Positions 36,131 to 44,102 of a stretch of DNA of 64,000 bases are shown here, one piece after another. A program made the position numbers and the translations under genes. Source of the stretch: Kerstersia similis (GTDB taxonomy: Bacteria; Pseudomonadota; Gammaproteobacteria; Burkholderiales; Burkholderiaceae_B); assembly GCF_965139615.1 (NCBI RefSeq), contig NZ_CBCSIQ010000012.1, positions 1 through 64,000 on the forward strand, given 5' to 3'. Under the pieces are notes generated by a model. That model saw only the letters and a program-made list of their open reading frames with translations. It was not told the origin of the DNA and searched no databases. The first letter of the stretch is position 1. The number at the start of each line of letters is the position of its first letter.

Positions 36131-36658
36131 ATGCTGCCGCTGACACCCTGCCAGAAAGTGCCGGTTCGCGTCGTGCAATCGGACGAGACCTACCAATGTT
36201 CGCTGGAAGAAAGCCTGCTCAAGGGCATGCTGAAACTCGGCCGCAAGGGCATTCCGGTGGGCTGCGTAAGCGGCGGCTGCGGTGTCTGCAAAGTCAAGAT
36301 CATCGAAGGCAGCGTGCGGGCGCTGGGGCCGGTCAGCCGTGCCCACGTCAGCCAGGAGGAGGAAGCGCAAGGCTACACCCTGGCCTGCCGCGTGGCGCCG
36401 GTGGAGGCCGTGGTGCTGGAAGTCAGCCCGCTGCTGCGCAAACCGTTCTGCCGTCCGCCTTGCCCGCCCGCAGCGGACAGCGCCGCAGGCGGCTCGCCAG
36501 GCAACGGCGGCGCGGTGCCCACTTCGGCCACTTCGCCCGCTTCGACCACTTCGGCCACTTCGAGCACTTCGAGCATTGCGCACGGGAATGGCCCGGCGCC
36601 TACCCTCGTTGCTTCCGTTTTTGAACCGCAGGACCGCGCCGCACTGGCGCTGTCCTGA
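36131..36658 (+). CDS. dmpQ: 2Fe-2S ferredoxin (DmpQ/XylT-like) with a Ser/Thr/Ala tail
   Basis: A 175-residue protein. Residues 1-105 are a plant-type ferredoxin with ligands Cys 45, 50, 53 and 86. Its relatives DmpQ and XylT re-reduce the active-site iron of catechol 2,3-dioxygenase after inactivation by substituted catechols, which fits its place just before dmpB. Relatives end near residue 110; here residues 111-175 form a Pro/Gly then Ser/Thr/Ala-rich low-complexity tail encoded by six 9-bp repeats (36521-36574). AAGGAGACATCT before the ATG fixes the start. The tail's function is unknown. Confidence 0.88.
   Translation: MLPLTPCQKVPVRVVQSDETYQCSLEESLLKGMLKLGRKGIPVGCVSGGCGVCKVKIIEGSVRALGPVSRAHVSQEEEAQGYTLACRVAPVEAVVLEVSPLLRKPFCRPPCPPAADSAAGGSPGNGGAVPTSATSPASTTSATSSTSSIAHGNGPAPTLVASVFEPQDRAALALS
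36521..36574 (+). repeat. Six imperfect 9-bp tandem repeats in the ferredoxin gene
   Basis: Units of the form ACTTCGGCC / ACTTCGAGC run in register with codons, giving Thr-Ser-Ala-like triplets. Because 9 is a multiple of 3, changes in copy number would lengthen or shorten the tail without breaking the frame. Confidence 0.75.
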
Positions 36659-36746
36659 CACGGCCCTGAGCGGCCACATCAGGCAGTGAACCGGGGCATG
36701 CCCCCCGGCCCTAATCAGAAAGACCAGAAAGACAAGGAGACAGACT

Positions 36747-37697
36747 ATGAGCAGCCCCGTATTACGCATCGGCCACGCCAGCCTGAAAGTCATGGATATG
36801 CAGGCGGCCATTCACCACTACCAGGACGTACTGGGCCTGCAGGTGGTGCACCAGGATGACGCCGGCCACGTGTACCTGAAATGCTGGGACGAGTGGGACA
36901 AGTTCTCGCTGATTCTCACCCAGGCCGACCAGGGCGGCCTGAACCATCTGGCCTATAAGGTCCGCAACGACGCCGTGCTCGACGAGCTGCAGGCCAGCAT
37001 CGAGGCCTGGGGCCTGCGCACGACCATGATTCCGGCAGGCGCCCTGCCCTTCACCGGCCGCCAGCTGCAGTTCCACCTGCCCAGCGGCCACGACCTGCGC
37101 CTGTACGCCGACAAGGAATTCGCCGGCACCGGCGTGGGCTCGCTGAACCCAGACCCCTGGCCCGATGGCCTGAAGGGCTGCGGCGTGCACTGGCTGGATC
37201 ACTGTCTGCTGATGTGCGAACTGAACCCGGAAGCGGGCATCAACACGGTGGAGGCCAACACGCGCTTCATGCATGAAGTGCTGGGTTTCTTCACGACCGA
37301 ACAGGTACTGGCCGGCCCCGACCACAGCATCCAGGCCGCCACCTGGATGGCCTGCACCACCACGCCGCACGACATCGCCTTCGTCGGCGGCCCGACCAGC
37401 GGCCTGCACCACATCGCCTACTTCCTGGACTCCTGGCACGATGTGCTGAAGTCGGCCGACATCATGGCCAAGAACAAGGTGCGCATCGACGTCGCGCCCA
37501 CGCGCCACGGCATCACGCGCGGCGAAACGATCTATTTCTTCGACCCCAGCGGCAACCGCAACGAGACCTTCGCCGGCCTGGGCTACCTGGCCCAGCCGGA
37601 TCGTCCGGTGACCACCTGGACCGAAGACATGCTCGGCAGCGGCATTTTCTACCATACCGGCGACCTCGTGCCTTCGTTCACCGACGTCTATACCTGA
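36747..37697 (+). CDS. dmpB: Catechol 2,3-dioxygenase (extradiol)
   Basis: Cleaves catechol next to the hydroxyls, giving 2-hydroxymuconic semialdehyde. It is 316 residues with two vicinal-oxygen-chelate domains. Fe(II) ligands are visible as His 152 (LDHCLL), the His of GLHHIAYF (221/222) and Glu 273 (DPSGNRNETF). The length and the tail are longer than XylE (307) and closer to the group of TbuE-like and AphB-like enzymes from betaproteobacteria. AAGGAGACAGACT precedes the ATG. A 15-bp hairpin follows the gene. Confidence 0.96.
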   Translation: MSSPVLRIGHASLKVMDMQAAIHHYQDVLGLQVVHQDDAGHVYLKCWDEWDKFSLILTQADQGGLNHLAYKVRNDAVLDELQASIEAWGLRTTMIPAGALPFTGRQLQFHLPSGHDLRLYADKEFAGTGVGSLNPDPWPDGLKGCGVHWLDHCLLMCELNPEAGINTVEANTRFMHEVLGFFTTEQVLAGPDHSIQAATWMACTTTPHDIAFVGGPTSGLHHIAYFLDSWHDVLKSADIMAKNKVRIDVAPTRHGITRGETIYFFDPSGNRNETFAGLGYLAQPDRPVTTWTEDMLGSGIFYHTGDLVPSFTDVYT

Positions 37698-37724
37698 TCT
37701 TCTGCCATCCCCCCAGCAGGAGCT

Positions 37725-37758
37725 GTCAGGATGCCTGCGGCCTCGCAGGCATCCTGAC
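37725..37758 (+). terminator. Strong hairpin after dmpB
   Basis: GTCAGGATGCCTGCG pairs perfectly with CGCAGGCATCCTGAC around GCCT, 28 bases past the dmpB stop. There is no T-run, so it may be a pause site, a partial terminator or a 3'-end stabiliser separating the upper operon from the genes that follow. Confidence 0.45.
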
Positions 37759-37825
37759 GCCACCACCGGGCAGCCCACAGATGCACCACCAAGCCGCCAC
37801 TGCAACCCATCTGCCGAGCACAACA

Positions 37826-38656
37826 ATGAACCTTCGCCGCCCTGCCCCCATTGCGCTCGTTCTGAGCAGCCTGCTGTCCCTCGCAGCCTGTAGCACCACG
37901 AGCAAAGCCCCTCCTACCGACCCTGCCAGTATCGGTGAGGCCTCGCTGCACCACGGCCTGATGCGCGGCTACCTGCCCATAGAGAACCTGCCCGACAGCC
38001 TGGCGCTGCTGCCAGCGCCGCCGCAGCCAGGCACCCCGACCTTTGATACCGACGAACTGGCCTTTACCAGCACCCGCGTCCTGCTCGACCAGCCGCGTGG
38101 CGACCTGGCTCGCAGCGATGCGCGCCTGAAGTTCCCGCAGGCGACGGAAGCCTTCCACTGCGCAGCCGGCATTCCCCTCAACAGCGATGCGACGCCACAC
38201 CTGGAAACCCTGTTGCGCCGCGTCATGACCGATTCGGCCCTCTCGACCTTCAAGGCCAAGGATCACTACAACCGCACCCGTCCCTTTGTTTACAACAAGC
38301 AGGCCAGCTGTACGCCGGAAGAAGAAGCGTCACTGGCCAAGAACGGCTCCTACCCCTCCGGCCATGCCGCCCTGGGCTGGGCCTGGGGCCTGGTGCTGGC
38401 CGAGCTGATGCCCAACCGTGCCGACGCGCTCTTCCAGCGCGCCTACGACTACGGCCAGAGCCGGGTCGTGTGCGGCGTGCACTGGCAAAGCGATGTGGAC
38501 GCCGGCCGCCTGATGGGCGCTGCCTCCGTGGCCACCCTGCATACAGACCCGACCTTCCTGGCGCAGATGGCGCTTGCCAAGCAAGAAATTGCGGCGCTGG
38601 AAAGCCAGGGCACGGCCACGCCGGCGAATTGCAGCACGGCAAGGTCAGGCCAGTAA
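37826..38656 (+). CDS. Class A acid phosphatase-like lipoprotein (PAP2 superfamily)
   Basis: A 276-residue predicted periplasmic or outer-membrane phosphatase. The signal ends in the lipobox LAAC (Cys near 22). The three PAP2 motifs are complete: KDHYNRTRPF, SYPSGHA and SRVVCGVHWQSDVDAG, as in PhoN-type non-specific acid phosphatases. It has no known step in phenol breakdown, and standard dmp clusters lack it, so it is an insertion or an accessory gene between dmpB and the next genes. The start at 37826 has a weak ribosome site; a longer frame begins at 37781. Confidence 0.87.
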   Translation: MNLRRPAPIALVLSSLLSLAACSTTSKAPPTDPASIGEASLHHGLMRGYLPIENLPDSLALLPAPPQPGTPTFDTDELAFTSTRVLLDQPRGDLARSDARLKFPQATEAFHCAAGIPLNSDATPHLETLLRRVMTDSALSTFKAKDHYNRTRPFVYNKQASCTPEEEASLAKNGSYPSGHAALGWAWGLVLAELMPNRADALFQRAYDYGQSRVVCGVHWQSDVDAGRLMGAASVATLHTDPTFLAQMALAKQEIAALESQGTATPANCSTARSGQ

Positions 38657-38706
38657 GCCTTCGCATCGTTCCGCCCTTTTCCTGCAACCACCCCGAGAGA
38701 CGCTCA

Positions 38707-39156
38707 ATGACGACCCCGCTTGCCGCAGACATCATCGTGACACAGCCCATGCTGCGCCCCACGGCGATACTGGCCATGATCGACGCCGCGCAAGGCCAGG
38801 CTGAAGCCCTGGGCCTGGCGGTCAATATCGCAGTCGTGGATCACGCCGGCATCCTGGTCGGATTCATCCGCCAGCCCGGCGCCCCGCTGCACTCCATAGA
38901 CATCGCCATCGACAAGGCCTACACCGCTGCCAGCTTCGGATTGGCAACCGGTAAGTGGCCCGACGCCCTGCAGGCGCACTCCCCCGCCGTGCAGGACGGG
39001 CTGCTGCGCAGGCCGCGCTTCGTGGCCTTCGGCGGCGGGCTGCCCATCGAGATCGACGGTCAGCGCCTGGGCGGCATTGGCGTCTCCGGCGGCAGCGAAG
39101 CCCAGGACGAACTCATAGCCGGGGCCGGGCTCGCCGCGCTGGCCTCGAACGACTAA
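38707..39156 (+). CDS. GlcG/HbpS-like protein (DUF336)
   Basis: A 149-residue protein of the GlcG/HbpS (Haem-degrading) family: VNIAVVDHAGILVGFIRQPGAPLHSIDIAIDKAYTAASFG and GGGLPIEIDGQRLGGIGVSGGSEAQDELIAGAGLAAL are the family core. Related genes occur in several aromatic meta-cleavage clusters but their role is not settled; haem or cofactor binding has been described for HbpS. It precedes dmpC by 49 bases with a GAGAGACG site. I give no specific function. Confidence 0.85.
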   Translation: MTTPLAADIIVTQPMLRPTAILAMIDAAQGQAEALGLAVNIAVVDHAGILVGFIRQPGAPLHSIDIAIDKAYTAASFGLATGKWPDALQAHSPAVQDGLLRRPRFVAFGGGLPIEIDGQRLGGIGVSGGSEAQDELIAGAGLAALASND

Positions 39157-39205
39157 CCCCCTTTTGCGGCGCAGCCGCAGCAAAAAAGCAAAAGGAATAT
39201 CAGCC

Positions 39206-40666
39206 ATGACCCAGAAACAGATTCTCAATTTCATCGACGGCCAATATGTGGCGACCCAGAAACAGTTCGCCAAGCACTCGCCCATGGATCACAGCGTCAT
39301 TGCGCAGGTGCATGAAGCCGGCAAGGCCGAAGTCGATCGCGCTGTGGCCGCTGCCCGCGCCGCGCTGGACGGCCCCTGGGCACGGATGACGGTGGCCGAG
39401 CGCGTCGAGCGCCTGTATGCCGTGGCCGATGGCATCAACCGCCGCTTCGACGAGTTCCTGGCGGCTGAGTGCGCCGATACCGGCAAGCCGCGCAGCATCG
39501 CCAGCCACATCGACATCCCTCGTGGCGCGGCCAACTTCAAGATCTTCGCCGACGTCATCAAGAATGTGCCGACCGAGTTCTTTGAAATGCAGACGCCGGA
39601 CGGCCGTGGCGCGATCAACTACGGCTACCGTGGCCCGGTGGGTGTGGTCGGGGTGATCTGCCCGTGGAACCTGCCGCTGCTGCTGATGACCTGGAAAGTC
39701 GGCCCGGCGCTGGCCTGCGGCAACACCGTCGTGGTCAAGCCCTCGGAGGAAACCCCGCAGACGGCGGCGCTGCTGGGCGAAGTGATGAACGAAGCCGGTA
39801 TCCCGCCGGGCGTCTATAACGTCGTGCATGGCTTTGGCCCGGATTCAGCCGGCGAATTCCTGACGACCCACCCGCATGTGGATGCCATCACCTTCACGGG
39901 CGAAACCCGCACGGGCGAAGTCATCATGAAGGCAGCCGCCAAGGGCGCCCGTCCGGTCAGCATGGAAATGGGCGGCAAGAACGCCGCCATCGTCTTTGCC
40001 GATTGCGATTTCGATGCCGCGATCGAAGGAACGCTGCGTTCGGCTTTCGTCAACAGCGGCCAGGTCTGCCTGGGCACCGAGCGCGTCTATGTGGAGCGCC
40101 CCATCTTCGATAAATTCGTCGCGGAACTTGCGCGCCAGATCGAGGGCTGGAAGATCGGCCTGCCGGACGACCCGGATGCCAAGCTGGGCCCCTTGGTGAG
40201 CCGTGAGCACCAGCAAAAGGTGCTGTCCTACTATCAGCTGGCGGCAGAGGAAGGGGCGACGGTCGTGACCGGTGGCGGCAAGCCGGCCATGGCGGGCGCA
40301 CTGGCCGACGGCGCCTGGGTGCAACCGACGATATGGACGGGCCTGCCGGAAACGGCCCGGGTCATTCGGGAAGAAATCTTCGGCCCGTGCTGCCACATCG
40401 CCCCCTTCGACACCGAGGAAGAAGCGCTCAAGAAGGCCAATGACAGCGAGTATGGCCTGGCCGCAGCGATCTGGACACGCGATGTGGCACGCGCGCATCG
40501 CGTGGCGCAGCGTATGAAAGTGGGCATTTCCTGGGTTAACAGCTGGTTCCTGCGCGACCTGCGCACGCCGTTTGGCGGCGCCAAGCACTCCGGCATCGGC
40601 CGCGAAGGCGGCGTGCATTCGCTGGAGTTCTACACGGAGTTGAAAAATGTCTGCATCAAGCTCTGA
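39206..40666 (+). CDS. dmpC: 2-Hydroxymuconic semialdehyde dehydrogenase
   Basis: A 486-residue NAD-dependent aldehyde dehydrogenase that oxidises the ring-cleavage product to 4-oxalocrotonate (2-hydroxymuconate), the entry to the oxalocrotonate branch. The active site is visible as MEMGGKNAAIVF (Glu) and NSGQVCLGTERVYVE (nucleophile Cys). GFGPDSAGEFLTTHPHVDAITFTGET is the NAD site region. The start at MTQKQIL (39206) matches the family. Its last 20 bases overlap the start of dmpD. Confidence 0.94.
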   Translation: MTQKQILNFIDGQYVATQKQFAKHSPMDHSVIAQVHEAGKAEVDRAVAAARAALDGPWARMTVAERVERLYAVADGINRRFDEFLAAECADTGKPRSIASHIDIPRGAANFKIFADVIKNVPTEFFEMQTPDGRGAINYGYRGPVGVVGVICPWNLPLLLMTWKVGPALACGNTVVVKPSEETPQTAALLGEVMNEAGIPPGVYNVVHGFGPDSAGEFLTTHPHVDAITFTGETRTGEVIMKAAAKGARPVSMEMGGKNAAIVFADCDFDAAIEGTLRSAFVNSGQVCLGTERVYVERPIFDKFVAELARQIEGWKIGLPDDPDAKLGPLVSREHQQKVLSYYQLAAEEGATVVTGGGKPAMAGALADGAWVQPTIWTGLPETARVIREEIFGPCCHIAPFDTEEEALKKANDSEYGLAAAIWTRDVARAHRVAQRMKVGISWVNSWFLRDLRTPFGGAKHSGIGREGGVHSLEFYTELKNVCIKL

Positions 40667-41573
40667 TACCAATCCGGAGATCGGCCGCAGCGTCATGGCC
40701 AGCGGCCTGCGCACCAATGTTCATGACATGGGCTCGGGTGCGCCGGTACTGCTGATCCACGGCTCCGGCCCCGGCGTGTCGGCCTGGGCCAACTGGCGCA
40801 CGGTCATGCCGACGCTGGCCCAAGGTGCCCGCGTCATCGCGCCCGACATGGCGGGCTTCGGCTATAGCGAAGGGCTGGATCTGTCGCTGCCGGGCGTGCG
40901 CCATGACCTGTTTTCCTGGGTCTGGGTACGACAGGCGCTGGGCGTGCTGGATGCCCTGGGCATCGAACGGGCCGATATCGTCGGCAACTCGTTTGGCGGC
41001 GCCCTGGCGCTGGCGCTGGCCATCCGCCACCCGGAGCGGGTGCGCCGGCTGGTGCTGATGGGCAGCGTAGGCGTGCCCTTCGCCCTGACGCCCGGCCTGG
41101 ATTCCGTCTGGGGTTACACGCCCTCACCGCAAAGCATGCGCCAGGTACTGGATATCTTCGCTCACGACCGCAATCTGGTCAGCGATGAACTGGCCCAGCT
41201 GCGCTACCAGGCCAGCATCCGCCCTGGCGTGCAGGAAGCCTTCGGCGCCATGTTCCCCGCCCCGCGCCAGCGTTGGGTCGATGCGCTGGCCAGCCACGAA
41301 GAGGACATTCGCACCCTGCCGCATGAAACCCTGGTGATTCATGGCCGCGAAGATCAGGTCATTCCGCTGCAGAACTCGCTCACGCTGTCGCAATGGATTC
41401 CACGGTCTCAACTGCATGTGTTCGGGCACTGCGGCCATTGGACCCAGATCGAGCATGCGGCGCGCTTTTCCCGCCTGGTAGGAGACTTCCTCGCCGAAGC
41501 GGACCAGGCAGAACCCAAGGCATTGGCAGACCGGCAAACCGGCACGCGCCAGGATACAAAAGAAGCCGCTTGA
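40647..41573 (+). CDS. dmpD: 2-Hydroxymuconic semialdehyde hydrolase
   Basis: A 308-residue alpha/beta hydrolase that splits 2-hydroxymuconic semialdehyde into formate and 2-oxopent-4-enoate, the second branch, which also handles methylcatechol products. The triad is Ser 115 (GNSFGG), Asp in HGREDQVIP and His in FGHCGHWTQIE. The oxyanion region HGSGPGVSAWANW is typical. It overlaps dmpC by 20 bases in another frame, so translation is coupled. A double-palindromic inverted repeat covers its end. Confidence 0.94.
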   Translation: MSASSSDTNPEIGRSVMASGLRTNVHDMGSGAPVLLIHGSGPGVSAWANWRTVMPTLAQGARVIAPDMAGFGYSEGLDLSLPGVRHDLFSWVWVRQALGVLDALGIERADIVGNSFGGALALALAIRHPERVRRLVLMGSVGVPFALTPGLDSVWGYTPSPQSMRQVLDIFAHDRNLVSDELAQLRYQASIRPGVQEAFGAMFPAPRQRWVDALASHEEDIRTLPHETLVIHGREDQVIPLQNSLTLSQWIPRSQLHVFGHCGHWTQIEHAARFSRLVGDFLAEADQAEPKALADRQTGTRQDTKEAA

Positions 41574-41604
41574 GCGGCCTGCGTAACAGGGCCGCTCAAG
41601 CGGC
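41565..41604 (+). terminator. Inverted repeat at the dmpD end
   Basis: GCCGCTTGAGCGGCC (41565-41579) is the exact reverse complement of GGCCGCTCAAGCGGC (41590-41604). Each arm is itself nearly palindromic, so the RNA can form one long or two short hairpins. The left arm overlaps the stop codon of dmpD. There is no T-run, so a terminator is only a possibility. Confidence 0.45.
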
Positions 41605-41962
41605 CCTGGATTCCCCCGGGCTGGCTGTGCCGGCCCGGTTTTTACCCGCTCTGGCGGCAGTGCCATGAAGAATCGCTTTGCGTCAACCGTTTCATTTTTT
41701 CTCGCCCTTATCACGACCCGCAGGCATCCGCATCCCGCCCGGCAAACGCCCGGACAACAGCCCGGACAACAGCCCGGACAACAGCCCAGGCAAGCGCGCC
41801 CACCCGCGTCGTCAAGGGGGGCTCCTTTCCCTGCGCCCAGAATTTCTGCGTGCGCTACCGCCCTGCGTCGCGCCAGCCTCAGGAAGCCGCCATGTCCACT
41901 TAGCATGTCGGTTTCCGTACCGTCCTCAACCTCGAACCCTAAAGCACCACAGGAACATAGCC
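41574..41962. other. 389-bp gap between dmpD and dmpE
   Basis: No gene is supported. It contains the right part of the dmpD inverted repeat, a triple 12-bp repeat (41749-41784) and long frames on both strands made of the repeat only. In standard dmp and aph clusters these genes abut, so the gap marks a rearranged junction. Confidence 0.6.
41749..41784. repeat. Three tandem copies of a 12-bp unit
   Basis: CCCGGACAACAG is repeated three times without change, followed by CCCAGG. It is in a non-coding gap. It may have arisen by slippage at an old recombination junction. Confidence 0.8.
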
Positions 41963-42745
41963 ATGGACAAGCCTTTGATCCAGCAACTCGGCGCCGAACT
42001 CTATCAGGCCTTGCGGCAACGCCAGGTCATCGCGCCGCTGACCGAACGCCACCCGGACATGAGCATCGAAGATGCCTATGCCGTCCAGCAGGCAATGCAG
42101 CAACTGCGCCTGGCTGACGGCGAACGCGTGGTCGGCAAAAAAATCGGCGTGACCAGCCAGGCCGTCATGAACATGTTGGGCGTCTATCAGCCGGACTTCG
42201 GCTGGCTCACCGACGGCATGGTCTATAACGAAGGCGAACCGATCGCCGCTGACAGCCTGATTCAGCCCAAGGCCGAAGGCGAGATTGCCTTTGTCCTGAA
42301 AAAGACCTTGAAGGGGCCGGGCGTTACCGCTGCCGATGTCATGGCAGCCACCGAGGGCGTGATGGCCTGCTTTGAAATCGTGGATTCGCGTATCCGCGAC
42401 TGGAAAATCAAGATTCAGGATACCGTGGCCGATAACGCCTCCTGCGGCGTGTTCGTCCTGGGCGACCGGCTGGTCGATGTGCGCGATGTGGACCTTTATA
42501 CCTGCGGCATGGTGCTGGAAAAAAATGGTGAAGTCGTCGCCACTGGCGCCGGCGCTGCCGCCCTGGGGCACCCGGCCAATGCCGTGGCATGGCTGGCCAA
42601 TACGCTGGGCCGCCTGGGCATCGCACTGGAAGCCGGTGAAGTCATTTTGTCCGGCTCCTTGGCAGCCATGGTGCCAGTCAAGGCCGGCGACAACCTGCGC
42701 GTGACCATCGGCGGCATCGGCGGCTGCTCGGTGCGCTTCGTTTGA
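41963..42745 (+). CDS. dmpE: 2-Oxopent-4-enoate hydratase
   Basis: A 260-residue hydratase that adds water to 2-hydroxypenta-2,4-dienoate to give 4-hydroxy-2-oxovalerate. Family features are GERVVGKKIGVTSQAVMNMLGVYQPDFGWLTDGM, PKAEGEIAFVLKK and a C-terminal GDNLRVTIGGIGGCSVRF. The Glu residues of the EGEIAF segment bind metal. It starts with an AGGAACATAG site. It is the paralogue of dmpH, which follows 98 bases later; the two normally form a complex. Confidence 0.94.
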   Translation: MDKPLIQQLGAELYQALRQRQVIAPLTERHPDMSIEDAYAVQQAMQQLRLADGERVVGKKIGVTSQAVMNMLGVYQPDFGWLTDGMVYNEGEPIAADSLIQPKAEGEIAFVLKKTLKGPGVTAADVMAATEGVMACFEIVDSRIRDWKIKIQDTVADNASCGVFVLGDRLVDVRDVDLYTCGMVLEKNGEVVATGAGAAALGHPANAVAWLANTLGRLGIALEAGEVILSGSLAAMVPVKAGDNLRVTIGGIGGCSVRFV

Positions 42746-42843
42746 GCCCCTTGGTTCAAACGTCTCAGTTCAAGTTCTCCATGCACTCCCGATCCCTCCG
42801 CCGGACGGATGGATCCCCCAATCTATACACAAGGAATGACGAC

Positions 42844-43632
42844 ATGGCATTGACTCCTGCAACCATCAAGCAACTGGCTGAACATCTGGAAAACTGCCAG
42901 CTGGAAGTGCGCGATACCCCGAAAATCACCAACGACCATCCGGACATGGATTGGGATGACGCCTACGCCATCCAGGACGAAATCCTGCGCCGCAAGCTGG
43001 CTCGTGGCGCGCGTGTGGTGGGCCTGAAAGCCGGCCTGACTTCGCATGCGAAGATGAAGCAGATGGGCGTGGAAACGCCGGTTTTCGGTTTCCTGGTCGA
43101 TGAGTACAGCGTGCCCGAAGGCGCGGAAATCAAGACCAGCGAGTTGATTCACCCCAAGGTGGAGCCGGAAATCGCGTTCGTGCTCAAGCACGCGCTCAAG
43201 GGTCCGGGCTGCCATATCGGTGCGGTGCTGGCGGCCACGGAGTTCGTCCTGCCCGGCATTGAAGTCATCGACAGCCGCTACCGCGACTTCAAGTTCGACC
43301 TCAAGAGCGTGGTGGCAGACAACACCTCGGCGGCCCGTTTTGTGGTGGGCGGCCAGGCGCTGCGCCCTGACCAGACGGATTTGCGCACGGTCGGCGTGGT
43401 GCTGGAAAAGAACGGTGAACCGGTTGCACTGGGGGCAGGCGCCGCCGTGCTGGGACATCCGGCAGCCGCCATTGCCATGCTGGCCAACCACCTGGGCAAG
43501 AAGGGCCTGGAAATTCCGGCTGGCAGCGTCATTCTGTCTGGCGGCGTGACCGAAGCCGTGGCCGTGGCGGCTGGCGACCACGTTTGCCTGCGGGTGCACG
43601 GAATGGGCAGCGTCTCGCTGCGTTTTGCCTGA
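42844..43632 (+). CDS. dmpH: 4-Oxalocrotonate decarboxylase
   Basis: A 262-residue decarboxylase that turns 2-oxo-3-hexenedioate into 2-hydroxypenta-2,4-dienoate plus CO2, working in complex with DmpE so that the unstable product is channelled. It has the same fold as DmpE, with RVVGLKAGLTSHAKMKQMGVETPVFGFLVDEY and PKVEPEIAFVLKHALKGPGC (the metal-binding Glu residues). The N-terminus MALTPATIKQLAEHLENCQ is typical. In standard clusters dmpF and dmpG lie between E and H; they are missing here. Confidence 0.94.
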   Translation: MALTPATIKQLAEHLENCQLEVRDTPKITNDHPDMDWDDAYAIQDEILRRKLARGARVVGLKAGLTSHAKMKQMGVETPVFGFLVDEYSVPEGAEIKTSELIHPKVEPEIAFVLKHALKGPGCHIGAVLAATEFVLPGIEVIDSRYRDFKFDLKSVVADNTSAARFVVGGQALRPDQTDLRTVGVVLEKNGEPVALGAGAAVLGHPAAAIAMLANHLGKKGLEIPAGSVILSGGVTEAVAVAAGDHVCLRVHGMGSVSLRFA

Positions 43633-43714
43633 ACGCTGTCCGTCTGATCGGATGCTGTCCGCCGCTCCGGCGGCAGCATCGCTGCCTGATACGAAACCCT
43701 GCCGGGACAACACC

Positions 43715-43906
43715 ATGCCATTTGCTCAAATCCATATCCTCGAAGGACGTACGGCCGAGCAGAAGAAAGCCGTCATCGAAAAAGTCACCCAGGCACTGGT
43801 AGAAGCGCTGGACGCACCGGTCGCCAACGTCCGTGTCTGGATTCAGGAAGTGCCCAAGGAAAACTGGGGCATTGCCGGGGTCACGGCCAAGGATCTGGGC
43901 CGCTGA
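43715..43906 (+). CDS. dmpI: 4-Oxalocrotonate tautomerase
   Basis: A 63-residue tautomerase that converts 4-oxalocrotonate (2-hydroxymuconate) to 2-oxo-3-hexenedioate for DmpH. After Met removal the catalytic base is Pro-1 (PFAQIHILEGRTAEQKK). The Arg in EGRTAEQ and in NVRVWIQEV complete the site. It is the last gene of the meta cluster and lies 83 bases after dmpH; a hairpin terminator follows at 44037. Confidence 0.94.
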   Translation: MPFAQIHILEGRTAEQKKAVIEKVTQALVEALDAPVANVRVWIQEVPKENWGIAGVTAKDLGR

Positions 43907-44036
43907 CCCTCACCCCGCCTGCCTGCCAGCGGGTTGCTGCGGCATTCGGAAGCAGCTGCGTCGGGGCGCCGGCCCACGCTGCCTGACCCGCAAGGGCCTG
44001 ACATCCGCGGCGCTGGTCATGACAAGACTTGCAAAA

Positions 44037-44074
44037 CAGACACGCCTGGCGGGATCTCCCGCCAGGCGTGTCTG
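44037..44074. terminator. Terminator between the phenol cluster and the Liv operon
   Basis: A perfect 17-bp stem, with CAGACACGCCTGGCGGG pairing CCCGCCAGGCGTGTCTG, around ATCT. It sits between two convergent units, dmpI (plus) and livF (minus). T-runs are poor on both sides, so efficiency is uncertain. Confidence 0.6.
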
Positions 44075-44102
44075 CCCCCATGCCGGCGCTGACGCCCGGG
44101 CG

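Noticed and set aside
41124..41906. Minus-strand frame with CCPG repeats
   Set aside because: Made of the same 12-bp repeat and antisense dmpD; no ribosome site.
41665..42117. Frame starting MKNRFASTVSFFLALI, signal-peptide-like
   Set aside because: After the hydrophobic start it is only the 12-bp repeat translated and then overlaps dmpE out of frame. No ribosome site.
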